NCBI GenBank assembly: GCA_937872165.1
Contig: CALMOR010000116.1
Location: 1-16,539, forward strand
Source: an uncultured Burkholderiales bacterium
GTDB lineage: Bacteria; Pseudomonadota; Gammaproteobacteria; Burkholderiales; Burkholderiaceae_D
Direction of reading: 5' to 3'
DNA length: 16,539 nucleotides
The stretch's first letter is position 1. Each line of letters begins with the position of its first letter. Positions 1 through 6,386 of the stretch are shown piece by piece. Made by a program: the position numbers and the translations under genes. A model generated the notes under the pieces. That model was given only the letters and a program-made list of their open reading frames with translations. It did no database searches and was not told the origin of the DNA.

Positions 1-1
1 C

Positions 2-148
2 GTCTGCTCGGGGCGACGCGTCGCGGTCTCCTCCAACAGCCACAAGGCGATCGGCAACCTGCTCGCCGCTGTCGCGGCCCGGGCGCGCGCCGAGGGCGTC
101 CGGTGAAGCGTCGTCCAGAAGACCTCCGAGGATGGCGACGACGACGAG
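2..148 (+). pseudogene. Fragment of a superfamily-1 (DNA2/NAM7-like) helicase, interrupted by a stop
   Basis: The plus-strand frame starting at base 2 reads RRVAVSSNSHKAIGNLL, then an Ala/Arg-rich helix, a TGA at 104-106, and in the same frame SVVQKTSEDGDDD. The SNSHKAI..LL block followed by a VQK(T/C)S-D-D segment resembles the region after the Walker A motif in DNA2/NAM7-type helicases, including those fused to RecB-like nucleases (TM0106 family). This match is from memory. Both sides of the TGA look like one protein, so a single codon appears to have become a stop, or the base calls are poor. After about base 148 the frame is only the antisense shadow of kdpB. The gene is cut by the window edge on its left and by the kdpB junction on its right. 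No function can be expected from what is present. Confidence 0.45.
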
Positions 149-1474
149 CGGGGTCGACCCGCGACGCGCGACGAAGTCCGCGAGGTCCGCGACGCTGCCG
201 GGGAAGGTGGCGCCCATCGCCACGACGTGCTTCCTCACCGCGTCGACCGCGCCCTTGCGGATCTCCCGCGTTCCGGAGTCGACGCCGCTCATGCGTGTCT
301 GCGCGGTGAACGGGACGAAGCTCGCGCCGTCGTCGGCGACGCCGGCATGACCCTCCTTGCCGGCGAGCGCGACGATGCTGCGGCCTTCGGGCGTCCCGTC
401 GGCGAGCGACGCGAGCAGCGCGGCCCGCGCGAGGTCGGCGCCGGCGACGCCGAGGGCCGGCAGGAAGGCCGACGCCTGGCGGTTGCCGAGCGTGATGGTG
501 CCGGTCTTGTCGAGCAGCAGCACGTCGACGTCGCCCGCCGCCTCGACCGCGCGACCCGACTTGGCGATCACGTTGGCGAGCAGCATGCGGCCCATTCCCG
601 CGACGCCGATCGCCGACAGCAGACCGCCGATGGTGGTCGGGATGAGGCAGACCAGCAACGCGACGAGGACCGTGATCGTGACGGGAACCGCGGCGACCGT
701 GGAGCCCGCTCCGGCCGCCGCGGCGGCCACTTCGGAAGAGAAGATCGAGAACGGCAGCAGCGTCGCGGTCGCGAGCAGGAAGACCAGCGTCAGCACGACG
801 AGCAGGATGGTCAGCGCGATCTCGTTCGGCGTCTTCTGGCGCTTCGCGCCTTCGACCATCGCGATCATCCGGTCGAGGAAGCTCTCGCCGGGATCGGCCG
901 ACACGCGCACCACGAGCCAGTCCGACAGCAGGCGCGTACCCCCGGTCACCGACGAGAAGTCGCCGCCGGCCTCGCGGATCACCGGTGCCGACTCGCCGGT
1001 GATCGCGCTCTCGTCGACCGACGCGGCGCCGACGACGACCTCGCCGTCGGCGGGGACGATCTCGTCGGCCGCGACGAGATAGAAGTCGCCCCTGCGCATC
1101 GTGTCCGCCGCCACGACGCTGGCCGCCGCGCCGCGTTGCGGCCCCGCGAGTTTCTTCGCGGTCACGCTGGTCTTGACGCCGCGCAGCGAGGCCGCCTGCG
1201 CCTTGCTGCGTCCTTCGGCCAGCGCTTCGGCGAAGTTCGCGAAGACGAGCGTGAACCACCGCCAGACCGTGATCGCGAAGATGAAGGTCGCCGGCGCCTC
1301 GCCCTTGCCGACCAGCGCCTGGACCCACAACGCCGTGGTCAGGATGCTGCCGACGTAGACGACGAACATCACCGGATTGCGCCACTGCGTCGCCGGCGAG
1401 AGCTTGCGGAACGAGTCGACGATCGCCGGACCCACGAGCGCCCTGTCGAACAGGGCCATGTGTCGCGTGCTCAT
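2..1474 (-). CDS. kdpB: KdpB, ATPase subunit of the K+-transporting Kdp complex (truncated)
   Basis: This is the P-type ATPase subunit of the KdpFABC high-affinity K+ uptake complex in the inner membrane. The ATG at 1474-1472 overlaps the kdpA stop as ATGA. The TGES dephosphorylation motif is at residues 159-162 and the phosphorylation motif DKTGT starts at about Asp322. The nucleotide-binding domain runs to RRGSTPLVVV at about residues 437-446. From there (bases about 148-134) homology ends. The frame stays open to the window edge but encodes unrelated residues, antisense to a helicase fragment. The expected continuation is missing: the rest of the P domain with TGDGTNDAP and the C-terminal helices. 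KdpB is normally about 680-700 residues, so only some 446 genuine residues remain. As assembled the protein could not be active. No kdpC is seen, although it normally follows kdpB. Confidence 0.9.
   Translation of the reverse strand, partial: MSTRHMALFDRALVGPAIVDSFRKLSPATQWRNPVMFVVYVGSILTTALWVQALVGKGEAPATFIFAITVWRWFTLVFANFAEALAEGRSKAQAASLRGVKTSVTAKKLAGPQRGAAASVVAADTMRRGDFYLVAADEIVPADGEVVVGAASVDESAITGESAPVIREAGGDFSSVTGGTRLLSDWLVVRVSADPGESFLDRMIAMVEGAKRQKTPNEIALTILLVVLTLVFLLATATLLPFSIFSSEVAAAAAGAGSTVAAVPVTITVLVALLVCLIPTTIGGLLSAIGVAGMGRMLLANVIAKSGRAVEAAGDVDVLLLDKTGTITLGNRQASAFLPALGVAGADLARAALLASLADGTPEGRSIVALAGKEGHAGVADDGASFVPFTAQTRMSGVDSGTREIRKGAVDAVRKHVVAMGATFPGSVADLADFVARRGSTPLVVVAILGGLLDDASPDALGARPGRDSGEQVADRLVAVGGDRDASPRAD
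134..148. other. Junction between kdpB and the helicase fragment at a GAC repeat
   Basis: The stretch GGCGACGACGACGAG serves both reading directions. On the plus strand it encodes GDDDE, ending the helicase-like VQKTSED segment. On the minus strand it encodes LVVVA, ending the KdpB-like GSTPLVVV segment. Homology to one family stops and to the other starts within these 15 bases. The shared (GAC)n could be microhomology used in a rearrangement, or a short overlap mis-joined by an assembler. The closeness of the window edge makes the second explanation likely. Confidence 0.5.
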
Positions 1475-3261
1475 CGCGCGCCTCCGAACAATTGCAGCTG
1501 CTCGATCACGGGGCCGAGCGCGAGCGCCGGCACGTAGGTGAGCGCGCCGACGAGGACGATGGTCGAGACCAGCAACAGGACGAAGAGGAGGCCGTGGGTG
1601 GGCAAGGTCCCGCCGGTCGCCTCGAGCCGCTTCTTCCGGGCGAGCGACCCGGCGACCGCGAGCACCGGGACGATCACGCCGAAGCGGCCGAACCACACCG
1701 CGACGCCGAGCAGCACGTTGTAGAACGGGGTGTTCGCGGACAGACCCGCGAACGCGCTGCCGTTGTTGTTCGCCGCCGACGAGAACGCGTAGAGGATCTC
1801 GGAGAAGCCGTGGGCGCCGGGATTGGCCACGCCGCTCTTGCCGGCGTCGACGACGACCGCGACGGCCGTCAGCACGAGGACCAGCATCGGCGTGACGAGG
1901 ATCGCGAGCGACACCATCTTCATGTCGTAGGCCTCGATCTTCTTGCCGAGGTACTCGGGCGTGCGGCCGATCATCAGGCCGGCGATGAAGACCGCGACGA
2001 TCGCGTACATCAACGCGCCGTAGAGACCCGACCCCACGCCGCCGAAGACCACTTCGCCGAACTGGATCAGCCACATCGGCACCAGGCCGCCGAGCGGCAG
2101 GAAGGAGTCGTGCATCGCGTTCACCGCGCCGCACGAAGCCGCGGTCGTGATGGCCGCGAACAGCGCCGAGCCGACGACGCCGAAGCGCGTCTCCTTGCCT
2201 TCCATGTTGCCGGCGCCGCCGTCGACGCCGAGCGACGTGATGAGCGGATTGGCATGCAGCTCGGCCGCGATGCCGATGCCCGCCATCACGACGAGGATCG
2301 CGGCCATCGCGGCGAACACCGCCCAGCCCTGCCGCATGTCGCCCACCAGCTTGCCGAACGTGAACACGAGGCCCGCCGGGATCAGGAAGATCGCCACCAT
2401 CTGCAGGAAGTTGGTCAGTGGTGTCGGGTTCTCGTACGGATGGGCCGAGTTCGCGTTGAAGAAGCCGCCGCCGTTCGTGCCGATCATCTTGATCGACTCC
2501 TGCGACGCGACCGGTCCGAGGACGATCGTCTGCGTCCTCGTGGTCGCGCGCTCGGTGATCGCGACGCCCTTGTCGTCCTTCAGCGGCTGGCCGTCGGGTC
2601 CGGACTTCGGGGCGTCGTAGGCCGTGACCTCGAGCGTGGTCGCATCGCGCGACGGCTCGAAGGTCTGGATCGTCCCCTGCTGCAGCTGCACGACGGCCAG
2701 CACGACGGCCAGCGGCAACAGGAGGTACAGCGTGATGCGCACGAGGTCCGCCCAGAAGTTGCCGATCGACGGGGACGACTTCGACGCGAAAGCGCGGATC
2801 AGGGCGAAGGCCACCGCGATGCCGGTCGCGGCCGAGAAGAAGTTCTGCACCGCGAGCGCGAGCATCTGCGTCAGGCAGCTCATCGTCGACTCGCCGGCAT
2901 AGCCCTGCCAGTTGGTGTTCGTCACGAAGCTGACCGCGGTGTTGAACGAAGAGTCGGACGAGACGGCGGTCATGCGGGTCGGGTTGACCGGCAGCACGGC
3001 CTGCAGACGCTGGAACGCATAGACCACGAAGGCGCCGATCGCGTTGAAGACGACCACCGCGCTCGCGTACTGCATCCACGTCATGCCTTCGCCCGCGGAG
3101 ATGCCGGCGATGCGATAGAGCGCGCGCTCGGGCGCGCCGAGCCGGCGCGCCCCGACGCCTTTCGGCATCGCGAGGCGCGCCATCAAGAGGCCGAGCGGAT
3201 AGCTCAGGACGAGCAGCACGACCACGTAGGCCGCGAGCTGGCCGATGTCGGTGGCGGGCAT
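1471..3261 (-). CDS. kdpA: KdpA, K+-binding and translocating subunit
   Basis: This is the channel-like subunit of KdpFABC, 596 residues, close to the usual length of about 560-600. Four pore-loop segments typical of the family are visible: TNTNWQGYAGE, GTNGGGFFNANSAHPYENPT, TTAASCGAVNAMHDS and SSAANNNGSAFAGL. Hydrophobic helices alternate with these loops throughout. The Met start at 3261 overlaps the kdpF stop (ATGA), and its own stop overlaps the kdpB start, so translation is probably coupled along the operon. A hydrophilic insert around residues 215-245 (DAPKSGPDGQPL...) lies before the TQTIVLGPVASQ block and is an ordinary feature of the family. The gene is intact. Confidence 0.97.
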   Translation of the reverse strand: MPATDIGQLAAYVVVLLVLSYPLGLLMARLAMPKGVGARRLGAPERALYRIAGISAGEGMTWMQYASAVVVFNAIGAFVVYAFQRLQAVLPVNPTRMTAVSSDSSFNTAVSFVTNTNWQGYAGESTMSCLTQMLALAVQNFFSAATGIAVAFALIRAFASKSSPSIGNFWADLVRITLYLLLPLAVVLAVVQLQQGTIQTFEPSRDATTLEVTAYDAPKSGPDGQPLKDDKGVAITERATTRTQTIVLGPVASQESIKMIGTNGGGFFNANSAHPYENPTPLTNFLQMVAIFLIPAGLVFTFGKLVGDMRQGWAVFAAMAAILVVMAGIGIAAELHANPLITSLGVDGGAGNMEGKETRFGVVGSALFAAITTAASCGAVNAMHDSFLPLGGLVPMWLIQFGEVVFGGVGSGLYGALMYAIVAVFIAGLMIGRTPEYLGKKIEAYDMKMVSLAILVTPMLVLVLTAVAVVVDAGKSGVANPGAHGFSEILYAFSSAANNNGSAFAGLSANTPFYNVLLGVAVWFGRFGVIVPVLAVAGSLARKKRLEATGGTLPTHGLLFVLLLVSTIVLVGALTYVPALALGPVIEQLQLFGGAR

Positions 3262-3350
3262 CAGAACTCCTCGGCACGCAGCAGCGCGTGGACGAGATAG
3301 ACGAAGAGGCCGAGCGACGCCAGGCTTCCGACGACGTAGAGGAGGTTCAT
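3261..3350 (-). CDS. kdpF: KdpF, small stabilising subunit of the Kdp complex
   Basis: This is a 29-residue single-pass membrane peptide that begins MNLLYVVGSLASLGLFVYLV and ends HALLRAEEF. Length, hydrophobicity and position directly before kdpA fit KdpF, which binds KdpA and stabilises the complex. Its ATG (3350-3348) overlaps the stop of the upstream peptide, and its TGA (3263-3261) overlaps the kdpA ATG. A longer in-frame extension upstream is possible, but it would overlap the preceding peptide and has an arginine-rich sequence unlike any membrane peptide, so I chose the internal ATG. Confidence 0.9.
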   Translation of the reverse strand: MNLLYVVGSLASLGLFVYLVHALLRAEEF

Positions 3351-3439
3351 GGCCTCTTCTCCACGCGCTCGCACACCGCGACGAAGCCGATCGTCAGGGC
3401 CGCGAACAACAGCGTCAGTGCGCAGTACACGAAGTCCAT
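3347..3439 (-). CDS. 30-residue membrane peptide at the head of the kdp operon
   Basis: The translation starts MDFVYCALTLLLF-like (exactly MDFVYCALTLLFAALTIGFV) and ends AVCERVEKRP: one hydrophobic helix with a charged C-terminus. A clear ribosome-binding site, AAGGAG, lies seven bases before the ATG. The TGA overlaps the kdpF ATG as ATGA. Similar tiny proteins occur just before kdpF in other proteobacteria; I recall them being labelled hypothetical or, misleadingly, potassium transporter ATPase. No function is known to me. Placement and translational coupling suggest an accessory subunit or a leader that sets kdpF translation. The good ribosome-binding site and the exact overlap make it a real gene. 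Confidence 0.75.
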   Translation of the reverse strand: MDFVYCALTLLFAALTIGFVAVCERVEKRP

Positions 3440-3513
3440 CGCGGGCTCCTTCGAATGAAAGGAGCGAGCGTAGGAAGGACGGCCTCAAGCGCGCGAAGAG
3501 ATCGTGCGCGCCG

Positions 3514-3531
3514 GCGTCAAGAAAGCATCAA
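3514..3531 (-). promoter_or_regulatory. Direct repeat resembling a KdpE operator, upstream of the kdp operon
   Basis: Read on the minus strand, TTGATGC (3531-3525) and TTGACGC (3520-3514) form a direct repeat with an 11-base period, about 75 bases before the first kdp start codon. OmpR-family regulators such as KdpE bind tandem half-sites with about one helical turn of spacing, and the known KdpE site is a T-rich tandem of this kind. The second half-site could also serve as a -35 (TTGACG), but no good -10 follows at 17 bases. kdpDE are not in this window, so the regulator is inferred. Confidence 0.45.
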
Positions 3532-3538
3532 GGAAGGT

Positions 3539-3557
3539 CGCCGCGCGCATCGCGGCG
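3539..3557 (-). terminator. Weak hairpin between the cytochrome gene and the kdp promoter
   Basis: CGCCGC (3539-3544) pairs with GCGGCG (3552-3557) around a seven-base loop, 15 bases past the stop of the cytochrome gene. On the minus strand it is followed by a pyrimidine-rich stretch (ACCTTCCTTG), not a true U-tract. It may partly end cytochrome transcription before the kdp promoter. This is a weak call. Confidence 0.25.
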
Positions 3558-3571
3558 TGGAGAAACGGCGA

Positions 3572-4225
3572 TCAGCGCAGGCCGGCCGCGTAGTCGGCGA
3601 CGGCCTTGATCTCGCCCTCGGAAAGCCGCGACGCGATGGTCGTCATCGGTCCGTTGTTCTTGCGGGTGCCGGTCTTGAAGGCGGTGAGCTGCGCCTCGTT
3701 GTACTCGCCCCACTGACCCGAGAGTCGCGGGTACTGCACCGGGATGCCCGCGCCCGTCGGACCGTGACAGGCCGCGCACGCGGGAACGTTCTTCTCGGCG
3801 ATGCCGCCGCGCCAGATCTTTCGGCCGAGGTCGACCGTGTCCTTGACCTTCGCGGTGGCGGGCTTGTAGGCCTGGCCCGCGTAGTAGGCCGAGACGTTGG
3901 CGATGTCGGTGTCCGACAACGCGGCCGCATACGCGACCATCGACACGTTGTAGCGCGACGGCATCGCCGAGCCGGGCAGCACCTTGAAGTTGTGGAGCTG
4001 CTTCGCCAGATAGACCGGGTTCTGGCCCGCGAGCTTGGGAAAAGCCGGACCGTTCGCGTTACCGTCGACGCCGTGGCACGCGACGCATACCGCGGCCGCG
4101 ATGGCTCCGCCTTTCGTCAGGTCGGGCCTGGCCGCCGTGGCGGCCGCTTCCTCGGCGAGAGCGGGCGTCGCCGAATCGATCAGCGTCAACGTCAGCACCG
4201 CGGACAAAGCGAAAGCACGAGTCAT
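3572..4225 (-). CDS. Di-haem cytochrome c, c4 family (periplasmic)
   Basis: This 217-residue protein has a signal peptide (residues 1 to about 24, ending PALA) and two c-type haem sites, CVACH at 47-51 and CAACH at 150-154. Each half ends in a region holding a candidate Met ligand: SAMPSRY near 88 and NGPMTTIASRLSEGEIKAVADY near 194. Two similar halves, the AFKTG-R segment and a C-terminal ADYAAGL are typical of cytochrome c4, which carries electrons from the bc1 complex to terminal oxidases. I chose the ATG at 4225 because it gives a proper signal peptide and has AGAGG just upstream; a longer frame adds only arginine-rich residues. It diverges from engB, an arrangement common in betaproteobacteria. 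Confidence 0.9.
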   Translation of the reverse strand: MTRAFALSAVLTLTLIDSATPALAEEAAATAARPDLTKGGAIAAAVCVACHGVDGNANGPAFPKLAGQNPVYLAKQLHNFKVLPGSAMPSRYNVSMVAYAAALSDTDIANVSAYYAGQAYKPATAKVKDTVDLGRKIWRGGIAEKNVPACAACHGPTGAGIPVQYPRLSGQWGEYNEAQLTAFKTGTRKNNGPMTTIASRLSEGEIKAVADYAAGLR

Positions 4226-4351
4226 TGGAACCTCTGTGGACGACCGGTCGGACGGGTGGGTGACCGCGCTTCGGTCGGATCGTCGAAGCATCGGTTCGAG
4301 CGGAGGGCCGGCGCGCGACACGTCGCATCGAGGCCTGCCGACAAACCGCCG

Positions 4352-4360
4352 TATTATACA
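4352..4360. promoter_or_regulatory. AT-rich -10-like element between the cytochrome c4 gene and engB
   Basis: In otherwise very GC-rich DNA, 4351-4360 reads GTATTATACA. On the minus strand this contains a perfect TATAAT (4358-4353), which would start transcription about 120 bases before the cytochrome gene. On the plus strand TATTAT or TATACA could serve engB, whose ATG is about 50 bases away. No convincing -35 stands out on either strand. The core GTAT-T-ATAC is also a small palindrome. Confidence 0.4.
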
Positions 4361-4410
4361 GAGCCCTCCGCGCCGACGAGCCCCCACGGCAAGACGGCAG
4401 TACCGCCCCC

Positions 4411-5109
4411 ATGTCCGTCCTCCAGCAAGCCCGCTTCTTCACGACGGTCGATCGCCTGCATCAGTTGCCGTTGCTCGGCTTGCCTGAGCTGGCGTTCGCG
4501 GGACGGTCCAATGCGGGCAAGTCGACGGCCATCAACACCATCGCCAACCAGAAGCGGCTCGCGTTCGCGAGCAAGACCCCGGGCCGCACGCAGCACATCA
4601 ACTTCTTCGCGGTGGGCAGGCATCCCGACGACGACGAGGTTCCCGCCGCGTTCATGGTCGACCTGCCGGGCTACGGATATGCGCAGGTGGCGCGCGACTC
4701 GCGGGCGCACTGGGAGCAGACGCTCGGTACCTACATCCGCAAGCGCAACGAGCTGGTCGGCCTGGTGCTGATCATGGACGCGCGACGTCCGTTCACCGAT
4801 CTCGACGAGACGCTGGTCGCGTGGTTCTCCGGGACCGGCAAGCCGATCCACGTGCTGCTGACGAAGGCCGACAAGCTCAACCGCAGCGGGCGCACCGACG
4901 CGCTCAGGGCGACCCGGCGACGGCTCGGGGAACTGTCGCCCTTCCACACCGCGCAGCTGTTCTCGGCGCTCGACCGGACCGGCGTCGACGATGCCGACCT
5001 GCGCGTCCAGGAGATGTTGGGACTGCGCGAAGCGACCGACGCGACGATGGACAACGCGGGAGCCCTGCAGGTCGAGCGGACAAAAAAAACCCCGGCGCAA
5101 GGGGAATGA
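4411..5109 (+). CDS. engB: EngB (YihA/YsxC), ribosome-biogenesis GTPase
   Basis: This is a TRAFAC-class GTPase needed for late assembly of the large ribosomal subunit. G1 is GRSNAGKST at residues 31-39. The TPGRT block near 56-60 is the switch I/G2 region. G3 is DLPGYG at 84-89, and G4 is TKAD at 151-154. A FSAL segment near 190 fits G5. It has 232 residues, slightly longer than usual because of a polar C-terminal tail. The last codons (KKTPAQGE) are unusual: they contain an A8 run and the GC-rich arm that together form an intrinsic terminator on the opposite strand. hemB lies downstream, as in many betaproteobacteria. No strong ribosome-binding site precedes the ATG. Confidence 0.96.
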   Translation: MSVLQQARFFTTVDRLHQLPLLGLPELAFAGRSNAGKSTAINTIANQKRLAFASKTPGRTQHINFFAVGRHPDDDEVPAAFMVDLPGYGYAQVARDSRAHWEQTLGTYIRKRNELVGLVLIMDARRPFTDLDETLVAWFSGTGKPIHVLLTKADKLNRSGRTDALRATRRRLGELSPFHTAQLFSALDRTGVDDADLRVQEMLGLREATDATMDNAGALQVERTKKTPAQGE

Positions 5110-5118
5110 CACCGGGGT
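5082..5118 (-). terminator. Strong intrinsic terminator on the minus strand
   Basis: A perfect 7-bp stem, 5112-5118 with 5089-5095, and a 16-base loop are followed on the minus strand by T8. On the plus strand the hairpin is followed by GATAACG with no U-tract, so it should not stop engB transcripts. Its only visible client is the minus-strand RNA above. The terminator arm lies inside the engB coding region. Confidence 0.7.
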
Positions 5119-5183
5119 GATAACGCCTTATCGTAAAGGCACCCGCTCAGGGAGGAGAAGCGGGGGATGGTGTGAGCCATCCG
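5082..5183 (-). ncRNA. Candidate small RNA between engB and hemB, with a C-rich anti-Shine-Dalgarno loop
   Basis: On the minus strand four hairpins follow one another. (1) GGATGG/CCATCC at 5182-5165. (2) CCCGCT/AGCGGG at 5164-5142, with the loop TCTCCTCCCTG. (3) GCCTT/AAGGC at 5140-5125. (4) ACCCCGG/CCGGGGT at 5118-5089, running into eight T (5089-5082). The last is a textbook intrinsic terminator, and no minus-strand protein gene lies nearby. A -10-like CATAAA (5192-5187) would place the 5' end at about 5183. The C-rich loop is complementary to AGGAGG-type ribosome-binding sites. I recall, unverified, a hemB RNA motif and a Betaproteobacteria toxic small RNA family in this genomic setting, and this may be one of them. 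The 3' end is antisense to the last codons of engB. Confidence 0.55.
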
Positions 5184-5255
5184 AAGTTTATGAACGCGCC
5201 TCGCACGAAAAGTTCGCGACGACTCGAACGCCGATCTGTAACAACCCCGAACGCC

Positions 5256-6302
5256 ATGAATCCCAAAGAGAATCTCGAAGGCCTCGCGCGGCTCGACCGT
5301 GACGGCGAGCGGAAGCCGTCGTCGCTGATCCACCGTCCACGCCGCATGCGACGTGACGACTTCTCGCGCAGGCTGATGCGCGAGCATCGCGTCGCGGCCG
5401 ACGACCTGATCTATCCGGTCTTCGTGCACGAAGGCACGAACCAGCGGCATCCGATCGCATCGATGCCGGGCGTCGAACGACTGTCGCTCGACCTGCTGAT
5501 GCCGGTCGCCGAGCAGACCCTGAAGCTCGGCATCCCGGTCATCGCTTTGTTCCCGGTGATCGAAGCGTCGCTGAAGACGCCCGACGGCCGCGAAGCCACC
5601 AACCCCGACGGCCTCGTGCCCCGCGTCGTGTCTGCGCTGAAGAAGGAATTCCCCGAGCTCGGCGTGATGACCGACGTGGCGCTCGACCCGTACACGAGTC
5701 ACGGCCAGGACGGCGTCGTCGACGAGCGTGGCTACGTGATCAACGACGAGACGGTCGACCTCCTGACGCGCCAGGCGACCGTGCAGGCCGATGCCGGCGT
5801 CGACATCGTCGCGCCGTCGGACATGATGGACGGGCGCATCCGCGCGATCCGGCTCGCGCTCGAGGAGGCGCGCCACATCCACACCCGCATCCTGGCCTAC
5901 TCGGCCAAGTATGCGAGCGCCTTCTACGGTCCCTTCCGCGACGCGGTCGGCTCCGCCGCGAACCTCGGGCGCAGCGACAAGATGACCTATCAGATGGATC
6001 CGTCCAACAGCGACGAGGCCTTGCGCGAGGTGGCCGCCGACATCGCCGAGGGCGCGGACATGGTGATGGTGAAGCCGGGCATGCCCTACCTCGACATCCT
6101 GCGCCGGGTGAAGGACGAGTTCCGCATGCCCACCTGTGTCTATCAGGTCAGCGGCGAGTACGCGATGCTGAAGGCCGCCGCCCGGAACGGCTGGCTCGAC
6201 GAGAGGAAGGCCGTGCTGGAGGCCATGCTCGCGTTCAAGCGCGCGGGCGCCGACGGCATCCTCACCTACTTCGCGCGCGACATCGCGCAGTGGGTCGCCT
6301 GA
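5256..6302 (+). CDS. hemB: HemB, delta-aminolevulinic acid dehydratase (porphobilinogen synthase)
   Basis: HemB condenses two 5-aminolevulinate molecules into porphobilinogen in haem biosynthesis. The Schiff-base lysines are visible as AYSAK (Lys218) and MVKPG (Lys273). The metal loop reads DVALDPYTSHGQDG (140-153), with Asp in place of the Cys triad, so this should be the magnesium-dependent, non-zinc type. The conserved block RPRRMRRDDFSRRLMREH begins near residue 28. I chose the ATG at 5256 (348 residues) because family members have a short N-terminus before that block. In-frame starts at 5172 (GTG) and 5190 (ATG) would lengthen it with atypical sequence and overlap the small RNA region. 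None has a clear ribosome-binding site. Confidence 0.95.
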   Translation: MNPKENLEGLARLDRDGERKPSSLIHRPRRMRRDDFSRRLMREHRVAADDLIYPVFVHEGTNQRHPIASMPGVERLSLDLLMPVAEQTLKLGIPVIALFPVIEASLKTPDGREATNPDGLVPRVVSALKKEFPELGVMTDVALDPYTSHGQDGVVDERGYVINDETVDLLTRQATVQADAGVDIVAPSDMMDGRIRAIRLALEEARHIHTRILAYSAKYASAFYGPFRDAVGSAANLGRSDKMTYQMDPSNSDEALREVAADIAEGADMVMVKPGMPYLDILRRVKDEFRMPTCVYQVSGEYAMLKAAARNGWLDERKAVLEAMLAFKRAGADGILTYFARDIAQWVA

Positions 6303-6386
6303 GCGACGGGCGCAACCGAAGCGCGTCGAGCCGCGTATCAACGGGCTGCGCCATCGTCCGTGGTCCGTCCTTTCCTTTCCTTCCCG

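Noticed and set aside
1492..3300. A 602-codon open frame on the plus strand, antisense to kdpA
   Set aside because: Its translation is almost entirely Arg, Asp, Glu, His and Ala with no domain pattern. It is the mirror of a GC-rich KdpA gene with clear pore motifs.
5172..5255. An extended HemB N-terminus from the GTG at 5172 or the ATG at 5190
   Set aside because: The added residues are basic and unlike HemB relatives, and the extension would overlap the hairpin region of the minus-strand RNA.
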